This document shows, in pieces, positions 12,384 through 21,267 of a stretch of DNA of 30,025 nt (position 1 is its first letter; each line of letters opens with the position of its first letter). The notes beneath the pieces were generated by a model. It was not told the origin of the DNA and did no database searches. It was given only the letters and a program-made list of their open reading frames with translations. This DNA is from CALMEC01 sp964393105 (GTDB lineage Bacteria > Actinomycetota > Thermoleophilia > Miltoncostaeales > Miltoncostaeaceae), in the NCBI GenBank assembly GCA_964393105.1, contig CAYMSM010000041.1, forward strand, positions 1-30,025, read 5' to 3'. The translations under genes and the position numbers were made by a program.

Positions 12384-12818
12384 ATGACGACCGCCGCCGC
12401 GCCCAACCCGGCGCCCCTGCGCGCGAACCCGACGGAGTTCGTGCTCGCGATCCTGGGGTTCATCGTGCTTCTCGTCACCCTTCCGGTCGTGTTGCTCTTG
12501 GGCGGGCCCATCGGAGGTTGGCTCCTTGGCGCTGGCCTCTTCGTCGCGAGCTGGGCCGCCCAGCGGTTCATCACCAAGGTCTCCGAGGGGCTCGATGCCA
12601 CGCAGGCAGTCGGTCTGACCGGCATCTCGTCCATCGGGCGGGCGATCGTTGTCGTCATGATCCTGTTCGTGGTGGCGCTCAAGGCCGACGAGACGGTCGG
12701 CCTGACAGCCGGCGGCGTGTTCGCCGCGGCGTTCACGTTCGACCTGATGGGGCGCACCGCGCTGTTCGCCCTGCGCGAGAAGCAGCGCAAGATCGCGCGC
12801 GGGGAGGGCGGCCAGTGA
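12384..12818 (+). CDS. atpI: ATP synthase operon protein I-like membrane protein
   Basis: The protein has 144 residues and is the first gene of the atp operon. It has hydrophobic segments at about 17-38, 40-60, 78-100 and 105-122, and a basic C-terminal tail (REKQRKIARGEGGQ). AtpI-type proteins sit in the membrane and help Fo assembly (c-ring) or Mg2+ supply. They are poorly conserved, so this assignment rests on position, size and topology more than on motifs. ATG 12384 is chosen because MTTAAAPNPAP starts a typical hydrophilic N-tail; the frame is open further upstream, but that would include the promoter. The stop overlaps the atpB GTG. Confidence 0.65.
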   Translation: MTTAAAPNPAPLRANPTEFVLAILGFIVLLVTLPVVLLLGGPIGGWLLGAGLFVASWAAQRFITKVSEGLDATQAVGLTGISSIGRAIVVVMILFVVALKADETVGLTAGGVFAAAFTFDLMGRTALFALREKQRKIARGEGGQ

Positions 12819-13753
12819 GCACCGCGGTCAGCACCGAGCAGGTCCCGGCGCCGCCCGCGAAGCCCGGCAAGCTCAAGTACTGGGTCTACGGGTTCTTCGC
12901 GTTCCTCGTCGGCTGGTCGGTCCTGGCGCTTACCATCGGTGATCGCGCACCGGGTGGCGACGAGTTCAAGCCGCAGAACGAGTTCGCGCTCCAGGAATGG
13001 GTGCCGATCCACCTCGGTCCGCTCGACCTGTCGATCAACAAAGCCGTGATGTACCTGTTCCTGGCGTCGGCCATCAGCATCCTGGTCGGCGTGTTCGTCG
13101 TGCGCGGCGGGCTCAAGATGCGGCCGACCAGGGCCCAGAACGTGGTGGAGATCGCATACGAGTTCGCCGAGGGCCAGATCGCGAGGGCAACGCTCGGGCA
13201 CAAGGTGTTCCAGCGCTACTTCCCGTACGTGGCGACGCTCTTCATCTTCATCGCCATCAGCAACCTGATCAGCTTCATACCGCTCCCTGTCGGTGAGCAC
13301 GCGTCGCTGTTCGGCATCCCGGACCTGGGGTTGTACGCGGCGACGGCCAACATCAACGTCACCCTCGCGCTGACGCTCTGCACGTTCGTGATCTACAACT
13401 ACGAGGGCATCAAGGCGCACGGACCGGTCGGCTACCTCAAGACGTTCATCCCGGGCGGCGACATCAACCCGTTCATGAAGGGCGTCGTGTTCCTGCTGGA
13501 GCTCATGTCCAACTTGCTGCGGCTCATCAGCCTCTCGGTGCGTCTGTTCGCCAACCTCCTGGCCGGCCACCTGCTGATCATCATGGCCGCCGGGTTCGCG
13601 GTGCTCCTGGGCGGCTTCGTCGGGGCCGTCGCGATTCCGTTCGGCTTGTTCTTCTACTTCTTCGAGTGGGTCCTGATCGCAGGACTCCAGGCGTTCATCT
13701 TCGCGATGCTCAGCGGCATCTACATCGGTTTCGCCGTCGAGCCCGCACACTGA
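12815..13753 (+). CDS. atpB: F1Fo ATP synthase subunit a
   Basis: The protein has 312 residues and forms the proton half-channels in Fo. It has the expected membrane helices and the signature SLSVRLFANLLAGH, in which Arg faces the c-ring carboxylate (equivalent to aR210 of E. coli). ELMSNLLRLISL precedes it. The N-terminus is longer than in E. coli, with a proline-rich cytoplasmic or periplasmic tail before the first helix (KYWVYGFFAFLVGW). The GTG start overlaps the atpI stop by four bases and has a strong SD (GGGAGG). It is followed by atpE after 21 bases. Confidence 0.92.
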   Translation: MSTAVSTEQVPAPPAKPGKLKYWVYGFFAFLVGWSVLALTIGDRAPGGDEFKPQNEFALQEWVPIHLGPLDLSINKAVMYLFLASAISILVGVFVVRGGLKMRPTRAQNVVEIAYEFAEGQIARATLGHKVFQRYFPYVATLFIFIAISNLISFIPLPVGEHASLFGIPDLGLYAATANINVTLALTLCTFVIYNYEGIKAHGPVGYLKTFIPGGDINPFMKGVVFLLELMSNLLRLISLSVRLFANLLAGHLLIIMAAGFAVLLGGFVGAVAIPFGLFFYFFEWVLIAGLQAFIFAMLSGIYIGFAVEPAH

Positions 13754-13774
13754 AAAAACACGAAAGGCACGTAC

Positions 13775-14020
13775 GTGGCACTTGAAGGCAACATCGTTGA
13801 TGCAGCGAAGGCGCTCTCGCTCGGCCTCGCCACCGCATTCGGCGCGATCGGTCCGGGCGCCGGCGTGGGCTACCTGATGGGCAAGACCGTCGAGTCCGTC
13901 GCACGCCAGCCCGAGCTTCGCGGCGAGATCATGGGCCTGATGTTCCTGGGCCTGGCGCTGACCGAGGCCATCACCTTCTACGCCCTGCTCATGGGCTTCG
14001 TCGCGTTCTTCATCGCGTAG
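13775..14020 (+). CDS. atpE: F1Fo ATP synthase subunit c (proteolipid)
   Basis: The protein has 81 residues in two membrane helices joined by the polar ARQPE loop that touches gamma/epsilon. The ion-binding carboxylate is the Glu in LALTEAITFYALL of helix 2. Helix 1 reads GPGAGVGYLMGK; the Gln of the Na+ signature (GxGQG) is replaced by Val and no Ser follows the Glu, so a proton enzyme is inferred. GTG start with GAAAGG upstream. The short AAAAAA run in the atpB-atpE gap makes a locally open initiation region, common before atpE because many copies are needed. Confidence 0.93.
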   Translation: MALEGNIVDAAKALSLGLATAFGAIGPGAGVGYLMGKTVESVARQPELRGEIMGLMFLGLALTEAITFYALLMGFVAFFIA

Positions 14021-14023
14021 TCC

Positions 14024-14599
14024 ATGACCGGCCTGCAGCAGAGCCTCATGTTCGCGGCCGAGGCCGTGACGGGGGAAGAGTCCAGCGACAACCCGCTCCT
14101 TTCGGCGAGCCCGGGACTCATGATCTGGACGATCGTGATGTTCTTCCTGACGCTCTTCATCCTCAAGAAGTACGTCTTCGGTCCCGTCGGTGAGTCGATC
14201 GAGAAGCGTCGCACCGCAATCCAGCAGAGCATCGAGGAGGCCGAGTCGAGCCGCGACGAGGCGGTCAAGCTGCTCGACGAGTACAAGGTGCAGCTGACCG
14301 AGGCGCGCAAGGACGCCGACGAGCTCCGCGACCGCGGTCGCCGCGACGGGGAGCGTGAGCGCTCGTCCATCGTCAACACCGCCGAGGGTCAGCGTGAGCG
14401 GATCCTGGCCGACACACAGCAGCAGGTCGACGCGCAGAGCCGCGCCGCGATGGCATCCGTGCGTGACGATGTCGCAGGTCTGGCGCTGGCCGCCGCCGAG
14501 AAAGTCACCCGCAAATCCCTGACCGACGACGACCACCGTCGCCTGGTCGAGGAGGCGCTCAAGGATCTCGACCTCGCGAAGGGCTCCGCCTCAGCGTGA
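14024..14599 (+). CDS. atpF: F1Fo ATP synthase subunit b
   Basis: The protein has 191 residues. A single membrane anchor lies at about 33-55 (MIWTIVMFFLTLFILKKYVF). A long charged coiled-coil follows (EKRRTAIQQSIEEAESSRDEA onward), the peripheral stalk that holds F1. The N-terminal 30 residues before the anchor are longer than in E. coli. ATG 14024 lies only three bases after the atpE stop and has no strong SD, so coupling or the in-frame ATG at 14048 are alternatives. It is separate from delta, unlike the b-delta fusion of mycobacteria. Confidence 0.9.
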   Translation: MTGLQQSLMFAAEAVTGEESSDNPLLSASPGLMIWTIVMFFLTLFILKKYVFGPVGESIEKRRTAIQQSIEEAESSRDEAVKLLDEYKVQLTEARKDADELRDRGRRDGERERSSIVNTAEGQRERILADTQQQVDAQSRAAMASVRDDVAGLALAAAEKVTRKSLTDDDHRRLVEEALKDLDLAKGSASA

Positions 14600-15126
14600 G
14601 CGTCGCCGCCACCTATGCCGAGGCGCTCTACCAGGCCGCCGCCGCGAAACACGCGGTGGCGCAGGTCGGCGCAGACCTGGGCGCGCTCGCCGAGGCGCTC
14701 GGCGCCGACTCCGACGTCGCGCGCGTCCTGCGCAACCCCAAGGTCGACAGCCGTGCCAAGAAGGCCGCGCTCGCAGGACTCGCCGACAGCGTCAACCCGT
14801 TGACAATCAACCTGTTGCAGGTGCTGGTCGACCGGGGACGGCTCGAGGAGCTGCCGTCCCTCGCGTCGGCGTTCGCCGACCGGGTTGCAGCCGCCGAGGG
14901 CCGCTTGGCCGTCGAGGTGACGAGCGCGATCCCGCTTCGCGACGACCTTCGCGCAAAGGTCGTCGAGCGCATCCGCGAGCAGACCGGCAAGACCCCCGAG
15001 ATCACCGAGCGCGTGGACCCCGACATCATGGGCGGCCTCGTGCTTCGCGTCGGCGGCGTGGTGACCGACGCATCCGTGCGTGGCCGCCTCGAAGGCTTGC
15101 GCCGCAGCATTTCCGACGCATCCTGA
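14596..15126 (+). CDS. atpH: F1Fo ATP synthase subunit delta
   Basis: The protein has 176 residues, normal for OSCP/delta. The N-terminal helical domain begins SVAATYAEALYQAA, typical for the family, with RVLRNPKVDSRAKKAAL and LINLLQVLVDRGRLEELP-like stretches in the middle. The C-terminal VDPDIMGGLVLRVGGVVTDASV is the conserved family signature. It links b to the top of the alpha3beta3 head. The GTG start overlaps the atpF stop (GTGA). Confidence 0.92.
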   Translation: MSVAATYAEALYQAAAAKHAVAQVGADLGALAEALGADSDVARVLRNPKVDSRAKKAALAGLADSVNPLTINLLQVLVDRGRLEELPSLASAFADRVAAAEGRLAVEVTSAIPLRDDLRAKVVERIREQTGKTPEITERVDPDIMGGLVLRVGGVVTDASVRGRLEGLRRSISDAS

Positions 15127-15158
15127 ACGACACCCGAGCAAGGAACCGAGAACAGCCG

Positions 15159-16766
15159 ATGGAGCTTCGTCCCGACGAGATCACAAAGGTCCTGCGCCAG
15201 CAGATCGAGCAGTACACGGGCGCGATCGACACCGAGGAGGTGGGGACCGTCCTGCAGGTGGGTGACGGCATCGCGCGCGTGCACGGCCTCGAGAACTGCG
15301 TCGCGCTCGAGATGCTCGAGCTGCCGCACGGGGTCACCGGACTCGCGCTCAACCTCGAAGAGGACAACGTGGGTGTCGTGCTCCTGGGCGAGGACACCCT
15401 CATCAAGGAGGGCGACCCGGTGCGCCGCACCGGCAACGTCATCCAGGTGCCGGTGGGCGACGCCCTCGTCGGCCGCGTGGTCGACCCCCTCGGCAACCCG
15501 CTGGACGACCGTGGCCCCATCGCCACCGACCAGTTCCGCCCGGTCGAGTTCAAGGCACCGGGGGTCGTTCAGCGCCAGCCGGTCAAGGAGCCGATCCAGA
15601 CCGGCATCAAGGCGATCGACGCCCTCATCCCGATCGGCCGCGGCCAGCGTGAGCTGATCATCGGCGACCGCCAGACCGGCAAGACGACGGTGGCGCTCGA
15701 CGCGATCATCAACCAGAAGGGCCAGGGCGTCATCTGCGTGTACGTCGCCATCGGCCAGAAGGCCTCGACGGTGGCGCAGCTCGTGCAGCGTCTGCGCGAT
15801 GCCGGCGCCATGGAGTACACGATCGTCGTGGCCGCGACGGCCGCCGCGTCGGCACCGCTCAAGTACCTGGCCCCGTACGCCGGGTGCGCCATGGGCGAGT
15901 TCTTTACCTACAACGGCGGACACGCCCTGTGCATCTACGACGACCTGTCCAAGCAGGCCGACGCGTACCGCCAGATGTCGCTGCTGCTCCGCCGCCCGCC
16001 GGGCCGCGAGGCGTTCCCCGGCGACGTCTTCTACCTGCACTCACGCCTGCTCGAGCGCGCGTGCAAGCTGAGCGACGCGCTCGGCGGCGGATCGCTGACG
16101 GCGCTTCCGATCATCGAGACCCAGGCCGGTGACGTGGCGGCGTACATCCCAACCAACGTCATCTCGATCACGGACGGCCAGATCTTCCTGGAGAGCAAGC
16201 TCTTCTACCAGGGTGTGCGGCCGGCCGTCAACGTCGGCATCTCCGTGAGCCGCGTGGGCGGCAACGCCCAGATCCGCGCGATGCGCAAGGTCGCAGGGCG
16301 TATGAAGCTCGAGCTGGCCCAGTATCGCGACCTCGAGGCGTTCTCCCAGTTCGGCTCCGAGCTCGACGCCGCGACGCAGCGTGCGCTCGCGCGTGGCGCC
16401 CGTCAGGTCGCGACCCTCAACCAGCCGGCGTTCGCGCCCTGGCCGATCGAGGAGCAGGTTGCGATCATCTACTCCGCCAACCAGGGCCACCTGGACGCGA
16501 TCGACCCGGCCGAGGTGCCGCGGTTCAACGAAGACCTGCGTTCGGCGCTGCGCGAAGAGGGGTCCATTTTCGCCGCGATCCGCGACACCGGGGACCTCGG
16601 AGACGACCTCTCGGCCAAGCTCGAGGCGTTCGTGGCCAAGTTCGCCGCGCAGCGGACCGGCTCGTCGGTCGGGTCCGAAAAGCCTGTCGCCGAGGTCCCG
16701 GTTGATGAGGCAGACGAGACGGCTGAGGAGACTGAGGAGACGAACGAGGAGACCGCTGCCGCGTAA
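15159..16766 (+). CDS. atpA: F1Fo ATP synthase subunit alpha
   Basis: The protein has 535 residues. The Walker A motif is GDRQTGKT (about 169-176), at the standard position. Other family blocks seen include PIGRGQRELIIGDRQ, the adjacent-nucleotide-site region VRPAVNVGISVSRVGG and ALREEGSIFAAI. It forms the non-catalytic nucleotide sites and contributes the arginine finger (in SVSRVGG) to the beta catalytic sites. The last 25 residues are an unusually acidic Glu/Asp/Thr tail (DETAEETEETNEETAAA) beyond the usual end. A 32-base gap separates it from atpH. The stop overlaps the atpG ATG (TAATG). Confidence 0.95.
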   Translation: MELRPDEITKVLRQQIEQYTGAIDTEEVGTVLQVGDGIARVHGLENCVALEMLELPHGVTGLALNLEEDNVGVVLLGEDTLIKEGDPVRRTGNVIQVPVGDALVGRVVDPLGNPLDDRGPIATDQFRPVEFKAPGVVQRQPVKEPIQTGIKAIDALIPIGRGQRELIIGDRQTGKTTVALDAIINQKGQGVICVYVAIGQKASTVAQLVQRLRDAGAMEYTIVVAATAAASAPLKYLAPYAGCAMGEFFTYNGGHALCIYDDLSKQADAYRQMSLLLRRPPGREAFPGDVFYLHSRLLERACKLSDALGGGSLTALPIIETQAGDVAAYIPTNVISITDGQIFLESKLFYQGVRPAVNVGISVSRVGGNAQIRAMRKVAGRMKLELAQYRDLEAFSQFGSELDAATQRALARGARQVATLNQPAFAPWPIEEQVAIIYSANQGHLDAIDPAEVPRFNEDLRSALREEGSIFAAIRDTGDLGDDLSAKLEAFVAKFAAQRTGSSVGSEKPVAEVPVDEADETAEETEETNEETAAA

Positions 16767-17665
16767 TGGCGTCCACCCGCGACATCAAGCGCCGCATCGA
16801 GTCGGTGCGCGGCACGCGCAAGATCACGCGCGCGATGGAACTGGTCGCGTCGGCCAAGCTGCGCCGCGGTCAGGAGCGCATCGAGTCGCTACGCCCGTAT
16901 GCGCAGTCGATGCGCAGGCTGATGGCGCAGGCCGCCCGCCAGAGCGGCAGCCTCAAGGGTATGCCGCTCCTCGAGGAGCGAGAGACGGTCACGCGTGGCG
17001 CCGTCGTCGTCGTCACCGGCGATCGTGGCCTGGCCGGGGCGTTCAACGTCAACATCCTGCGGCGTGGCCTCGTCATCGCCGACGAGATGAGGGCTAACGG
17101 CGCGCAGGACGTCGTGTTCGTGGCCGTCGGCAAGAAGGGCATCGGCACGCTGCGATTCCGCGGGCTCACCGTGGACCGCTCGTTCCAGGGTTTCTCGATC
17201 AACCCGACGTATGCGGACGCCCAACAGGTCACCGAGCACCTCGTGCAGAAGTTCACCGAGGGCGAGGTCGACCGCGTCGTGCTCGTGTACAACGCCTTCA
17301 AGTCGGTGCTCGAGCAGAAGGTCACCGACGAAGACCTGCTCCCGATTCCGCGGCGCATCGTCGAGGACGAGGACGACATCGAGGACAACGAGTCGACGAT
17401 GTCGCAGGCGCTCGCGTTCTTCGAGCCCGAGGCCAAGGACTTCCTGCAGAAGCTCCTGCCGACGTATCTCAACACCACGATCTACCGCGCGCTCCTGGAG
17501 AGTGCCGCGGCCGAGCTCGCCGCCCGGCGCGCCGCGATGCGAAACGCGACGGACAACGCCGGCGAGCTCATCGACCAGTACACCCTCGCGATGAACCGCG
17601 CTCGGCAGGCGGCGATCACCCAGGAGATCCTGGAAGTCATCGCCGGCGCCGACGCGCTCAAGTAA
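16766..17665 (+). CDS. atpG: F1Fo ATP synthase subunit gamma
   Basis: The protein has 299 residues. It shows the N-terminal signature DIKRRIESVRGTRKITRAME and the C-terminal signature RAAMRNATDNAGELIDQYTL followed by NRARQAAITQEILEVIAGA, the two coiled-coil helices that form the rotor shaft. TGDRGLAGAFN in the globular part is typical. The acidic loop EDEDDIEDNEST (about 205-216) is a lineage-specific variation. The start overlaps the atpA stop by one base. Confidence 0.94.
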   Translation: MASTRDIKRRIESVRGTRKITRAMELVASAKLRRGQERIESLRPYAQSMRRLMAQAARQSGSLKGMPLLEERETVTRGAVVVVTGDRGLAGAFNVNILRRGLVIADEMRANGAQDVVFVAVGKKGIGTLRFRGLTVDRSFQGFSINPTYADAQQVTEHLVQKFTEGEVDRVVLVYNAFKSVLEQKVTDEDLLPIPRRIVEDEDDIEDNESTMSQALAFFEPEAKDFLQKLLPTYLNTTIYRALLESAAAELAARRAAMRNATDNAGELIDQYTLAMNRARQAAITQEILEVIAGADALK

Positions 17666-17692
17666 CTCCAAACGACGGACGGACACGCAGAC

Positions 17693-19105
17693 ATGGCTTC
17701 GAACGGAAACAGCGGGACGATCCTCGAGATCAAGGGCGTCGTGCTCGACGTCCGGTTCCCCAACGAGCAGCTCCCGGCGATCTACAACGCGCTCGAGATC
17801 AGTCGCCCCGACGGCTCGACGCTCGTGGCCGAGGTGCAGCAGCACCTGGGTGACGACCGGGTTCGCGCGGTTGCCCTCGACACCACGGACGGCCTGTCCC
17901 GCGGCAGCGACGCCGTCGACACCGGGGGGCCGATCTCGGTGCCGGTCGGTGAGCAGACGCTCGGGCGCATCTTCAACGTCCTCGGTGAGACGATCGACGA
18001 AGGCGAGCCGATCACGACCGGCGAGCGTTGGCCGATCCACCGCAAGGCTCCGGCGTTCGACGCCCTGGACCCGACCGAGCAGATCTTCGAGACCGGCATC
18101 AAGGTCGTCGACCTGCTCGCACCGTACGTCAAGGGCGGCAAGGTCGGTCTGTTCGGCGGTGCCGGCGTCGGCAAGACGGTCATCATCCAGGAGCTCATCA
18201 ACAACCTGGCAAAGGAGCACGGCGGCCTGTCGGTGTTTGCGGGTGTGGGTGAGCGCACGCGTGAGGGCAACGACCTGTGGCTCGAGATGAGAGAGTCGGG
18301 GGTCATCGACAAGACCGCGCTCGTGTACGGCCAGATGAACGAGCCGCCCGGGGCGCGTCTTCGTGTCGCACTGTCGGGGCTGACGATGGCCGAGTACTTC
18401 CGCGACGAGGGCGGGCAGGACGTACTGCTCTTCGTCGACAACATCTTACGGATCGTGCAGGCCGGTTCAGAGGTGTCGGCGCTCCTGGGTCGCATGCCGA
18501 GCGCCGTGGGCTATCAGCCGACGCTGGCGTCCGAGATGGGTGACTTGCAGGAGCGCATCACGTCGACCCGTAAGGGCTCCGTGACGTCGGTGCAGGCCAT
18601 CTACGTCCCCGCCGACGACTTGACCGACCCGGCGCCGGCGGCAAGCTTCGCCCACCTCGACGCGACAACCGTGCTCTCACGGTCCATTGCCGAGAAGGGT
18701 ATCTACCCGGCTGTGGACCCACTCGACTCGACGAGTCGTGCGCTGTCGGCGGCCGTGGTGGGCGAGGAGCATTACGCGACCGCCACACGGGTTCAGGAGA
18801 TCCTGCAAACGTACAAGGACCTGCAGGACATCATCGCGATCCTGGGTGTGGACGAGTTGACCGACGAGCAGAAGGTCACCGTGTCACGTGCCCGTAAGAT
18901 CGAGCGCTTCTTGTCCCAGCCGTTCCACGTGGCCGAGGCGTTCACCGGCCGTCCTGGCAAGTACGTTCGCCTGGAGGACACGGTCCGCGGCTTCAAGGAG
19001 ATCGTCGACGGCAAGTACGACGACCTGCCCGAAGGCGCGTTCTTCCTGGTCGGCGGCATCGAGGAGGCCGTCGAGCAGGCCGAGCAGATGGCGAAGGTCT
19101 CGTAG
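17693..19105 (+). CDS. atpD: F1Fo ATP synthase subunit beta
   Basis: This is the catalytic subunit, 470 residues. Walker A is GGAGVGKTV (about 155-163), the catalytic Glu is in GERTREGNDLW, Walker B is LLFVDN, and the Arg/Gly-rich LLGRMPSAVGYQPTLA block and the DELTDEQ version of the DELSEED lever are present. One oddity: after FVDN the sequence is ILRIVQAG where most homologues have IFRFTQAG or IYRYTLAG, and the Leu uses a TTA codon (18446-18448), rare in such GC-rich genomes. It is one base from atpC (stop TAG then ATG). Confidence 0.95.
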   Translation: MASNGNSGTILEIKGVVLDVRFPNEQLPAIYNALEISRPDGSTLVAEVQQHLGDDRVRAVALDTTDGLSRGSDAVDTGGPISVPVGEQTLGRIFNVLGETIDEGEPITTGERWPIHRKAPAFDALDPTEQIFETGIKVVDLLAPYVKGGKVGLFGGAGVGKTVIIQELINNLAKEHGGLSVFAGVGERTREGNDLWLEMRESGVIDKTALVYGQMNEPPGARLRVALSGLTMAEYFRDEGGQDVLLFVDNILRIVQAGSEVSALLGRMPSAVGYQPTLASEMGDLQERITSTRKGSVTSVQAIYVPADDLTDPAPAASFAHLDATTVLSRSIAEKGIYPAVDPLDSTSRALSAAVVGEEHYATATRVQEILQTYKDLQDIIAILGVDELTDEQKVTVSRARKIERFLSQPFHVAEAFTGRPGKYVRLEDTVRGFKEIVDGKYDDLPEGAFFLVGGIEEAVEQAEQMAKVS

Positions 19106-19567
19106 ATGTCGACCGGGCTTCAGACTGACCGCAAGCGCCTCGGCGTCAGGTTGCTGACGCCGGAGGGACCGGTGTTCGAGGGCTCGGTGTATATGGTGAT
19201 CGCCCCGAGCGTGATGGGGGAGGTCGGTATCCTGCCGCGCCACGCCCCGCTGATCGCGTTCCTCAAGACCGGTGAGACCCGCCTGAAGTTGATCGACGAC
19301 ACGGAGCGCGTGTTCGCGACGACGGAGGGGTACTTCTCGATCGAGGAGGATCAGGTGCTGATCCTGGTCGAGCAGGCCGACGACGCGAGCACGATCGACC
19401 GTGCACGCGCCGAGGCCGCGTTGCGCCAGGCCGAGGAGGATCTGACGGCAACGGGTGACGACGAGGTCGCCCGGGTCGCCGCCGAGAGCGCTCGCCGCCG
19501 CGCCGAGAACCGCCTCCGTATCGCCGACAAGACCGCGGGCCGGCCGACGAGTACGCCTTCGCACTGA
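19106..19567 (+). CDS. atpC: F1Fo ATP synthase subunit epsilon
   Basis: The protein has 153 residues. The N-terminal beta-sandwich (LGVRLLTPEGPVFEGSVYMV and VGILPRHAPLIAFLKTGE) is well conserved, followed by a two-helix C-terminal domain (RARAEAALRQAEEDL, AESARRRAENRLRIAD) that can inhibit ATP hydrolysis. It is slightly longer than the usual 135-140 residues because of a polar tail. ATG 19106 directly follows the atpD stop. It is the last gene of the operon. Confidence 0.92.
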   Translation: MSTGLQTDRKRLGVRLLTPEGPVFEGSVYMVIAPSVMGEVGILPRHAPLIAFLKTGETRLKLIDDTERVFATTEGYFSIEEDQVLILVEQADDASTIDRARAEAALRQAEEDLTATGDDEVARVAAESARRRAENRLRIADKTAGRPTSTPSH

Positions 19568-19580
19568 TTCATGTGTTGGG

Positions 19581-19614
19581 CCTGGCGGTGGTCGGCGTCA
19601 GGGGCCACGCCAGG
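19581..19614 (+). terminator. Hairpin after the ATP synthase operon
   Basis: CCTGGCGGTGG (19581-19591) pairs with CCACGCCAGG (19605-19614) over 10 bp with one bulged base and a 13-base loop, 14 bases after the atpC stop. There is no U tract. Position and stability suggest termination of the atp transcript. Confidence 0.45.
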
Positions 19615-19700
19615 TGGGATTGCTGTAGCTCCACGGCAGGTGCCGGGTCAGCGCATGCTGGATCAGCATGAACGCGGCCGGGACGCGTCGGCGTTGCCGT
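19598..19700 (-). pseudogene. Possible C-terminal gene fragment
   Basis: The minus strand reads RQRRRVPAAFMLIQHALTRH and continues LPWSYSNPTWRGP to a TGA at 19600-19598. It looks protein-like in composition but has no start with an SD. The remaining 110 bases up to the Ada/AlkA start show nothing recognisable. I cannot name a family. It overlaps the presumed atp terminator arm, so it may be chance. Confidence 0.2.
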
Positions 19701-19812
19701 GAGTCGTCCCCGGAAGCACGGGGGGCGGTGTTCTCAGTGTCTGCGAAACCGCGGGGGGGTAGGTGGCCGATTCCCGCTAGAAGTGGGGAGCGAGGTCCGT
19801 CATGATGCGTTC

Positions 19813-21267
19813 GTGATCCCTACGCGCGAACAGTGCATTCGGGCCTACCGGAGTCGTGACGCCCGTTTCGACGGGTGGTTCATCCTGGGAGTGACGACGA
19901 CCGGCATCTATTGCCGGCCGAGTTGCCCGACGCCCGTCGCGCCAAAGCCCGACAACGTGCGGTTCTACGCCACCGCTGCGGCCGCCCAGCGCGCGGGTTT
20001 TCGCGCGTGCAAGCGGTGCCGGCCTGATGCATCCCCCGGATCGCCCGAGTGGAACTCCCGTGCCGACATCGTGGGACGGGCCATGCGCTTGATCGCCGAC
20101 GGCGCCGTCGACCGGGCCGGCGTTCCCGGTCTGGCGCGGACGCTCGCGGTGTCCGAGCGCCACCTCAACCGCCTGCTCGTCGCCGAACTCGGGGCAAGCC
20201 CCCTCTCGCTCGCCCGCGCGCAACGTGCGCAGACCGCGCGGGTGCTGATCGAGACGACCGGGATGCCGTTCGCAGAGGTCGCGCTGGCGGCCGGTTTCTC
20301 GAGCGTGCGGCAGTTCAACGACACGGTCCGCGAGGTGTTCGACGCGACCCCCAGCCACCTTCGGCTCAGCCGATCACGGGGCGGCCACCTCAACGGCGCG
20401 AGTTCGATCTCGGTGCGCCTTCCGTTTCGCGCCCCCTACGACGCTGCCGCCCTCATGGGCTTTCTGGGCAGACGCGCCATTGCGGGGGTCGAGACGTGGG
20501 ATGGCGAGACGTATTGCCGCACCATACGGTTGCCCGGCGGGAACGGTGTCGTCGCGTTTCGGCCGCAACTCGATCACATCGCGTGTGAGCTGCGCCTGGA
20601 TTCGCTGTCGGATCTCCAGGCGGCGCTTCAGCGAAGCCGGCGCCTGCTGGACCTCGACGCCGACCCGGTGGCGATCGACGCGACGTTGCAGTCTGACCCC
20701 TTGCTGGCACCGCTCGTGGCGCGACGACCGGGCCTGCGCTCACCCGGAATGACCGACGGTACCGAGGCGCTCGTGCGCGCCGTGGTCGGCCAACAGGTCT
20801 CGGTCGCAGGCGCTCGTACGGTCCTTCGCCGCATAGCCGAGGCCCTTGGCACCCCGCTCAGCGAGCCGGTCGGCGGGCTGGTCCGCGTGTTCCCGTCGCC
20901 TGCGGATCTGGCCGATGCCCCGGATGAGATGCTCGCGATGCCCGGGGCACGCAGGACCGCGCTGCGCGAGGCGTGCCGGAGGATCGCCCAGGGCGACATC
21001 GCACTGGACGCCGGGACCGATCGCGACGCCGTACGGCGCGGGCTCATGGCAGTGCCCGGAATCGGTCCCTGGACTGCCGAGTACGTCGCGATGCGCGCGC
21101 TCGGTGACCCCGATGCGTTCCCCGCAGCGGACCTGGCCGTGCGACATGGCCTTGCTCGCCTCGGCATCAGTGCGAAACCCCGCCAGGTTGTCGATCTGGC
21201 CGAAGCGTGGCGTCCATGGCGTGCGTATGCCATCCATCACCTCTGGAGCTCACTGGGAGACAATTGA
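19813..21267 (+). CDS. Ada regulatory/methyl-accepting domain fused to AlkA-type 3-methyladenine DNA glycosylase
   Basis: The protein has 484 residues from GTG 19813 (MIPTREQCIRAYRSRDARFDGWF), which matches the usual N-terminus of this fusion; the frame extends to 19699 without support. The Ada N-terminal zinc domain has TGIYCRPSCP and ACKRCRP, giving the four cysteines, one of which accepts methyl from phosphotriesters. Next comes an AraC-type HTH (ERHLNRLLVAELGASPLSLAR, ALAAGFSSVRQFNDTVREVF), then an AlkA N-terminal domain, then HhH-GPD with LMAVPGIGPWTAEYVAMRAL and catalytic Asp in PAADLAVRHGL. It removes alkylated bases and likely activates transcription after methylation. The stop overlaps the next ATG by one base. 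Confidence 0.92.
   Translation: MIPTREQCIRAYRSRDARFDGWFILGVTTTGIYCRPSCPTPVAPKPDNVRFYATAAAAQRAGFRACKRCRPDASPGSPEWNSRADIVGRAMRLIADGAVDRAGVPGLARTLAVSERHLNRLLVAELGASPLSLARAQRAQTARVLIETTGMPFAEVALAAGFSSVRQFNDTVREVFDATPSHLRLSRSRGGHLNGASSISVRLPFRAPYDAAALMGFLGRRAIAGVETWDGETYCRTIRLPGGNGVVAFRPQLDHIACELRLDSLSDLQAALQRSRRLLDLDADPVAIDATLQSDPLLAPLVARRPGLRSPGMTDGTEALVRAVVGQQVSVAGARTVLRRIAEALGTPLSEPVGGLVRVFPSPADLADAPDEMLAMPGARRTALREACRRIAQGDIALDAGTDRDAVRRGLMAVPGIGPWTAEYVAMRALGDPDAFPAADLAVRHGLARLGISAKPRQVVDLAEAWRPWRAYAIHHLWSSLGDN

Noticed and set aside
13775..14020. Sodium-type ATP synthase c subunit
   Set aside because: Helix 1 lacks the Gln of the sodium signature and the residue after the helix-2 Glu is Ala, not Ser, so a proton enzyme is more likely.
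12323..14536. 737-codon open frame on the minus strand
   Set aside because: It is antisense to atpI, atpB, atpE and atpF; His/Asp/Glu-rich low-complexity product with no family features.
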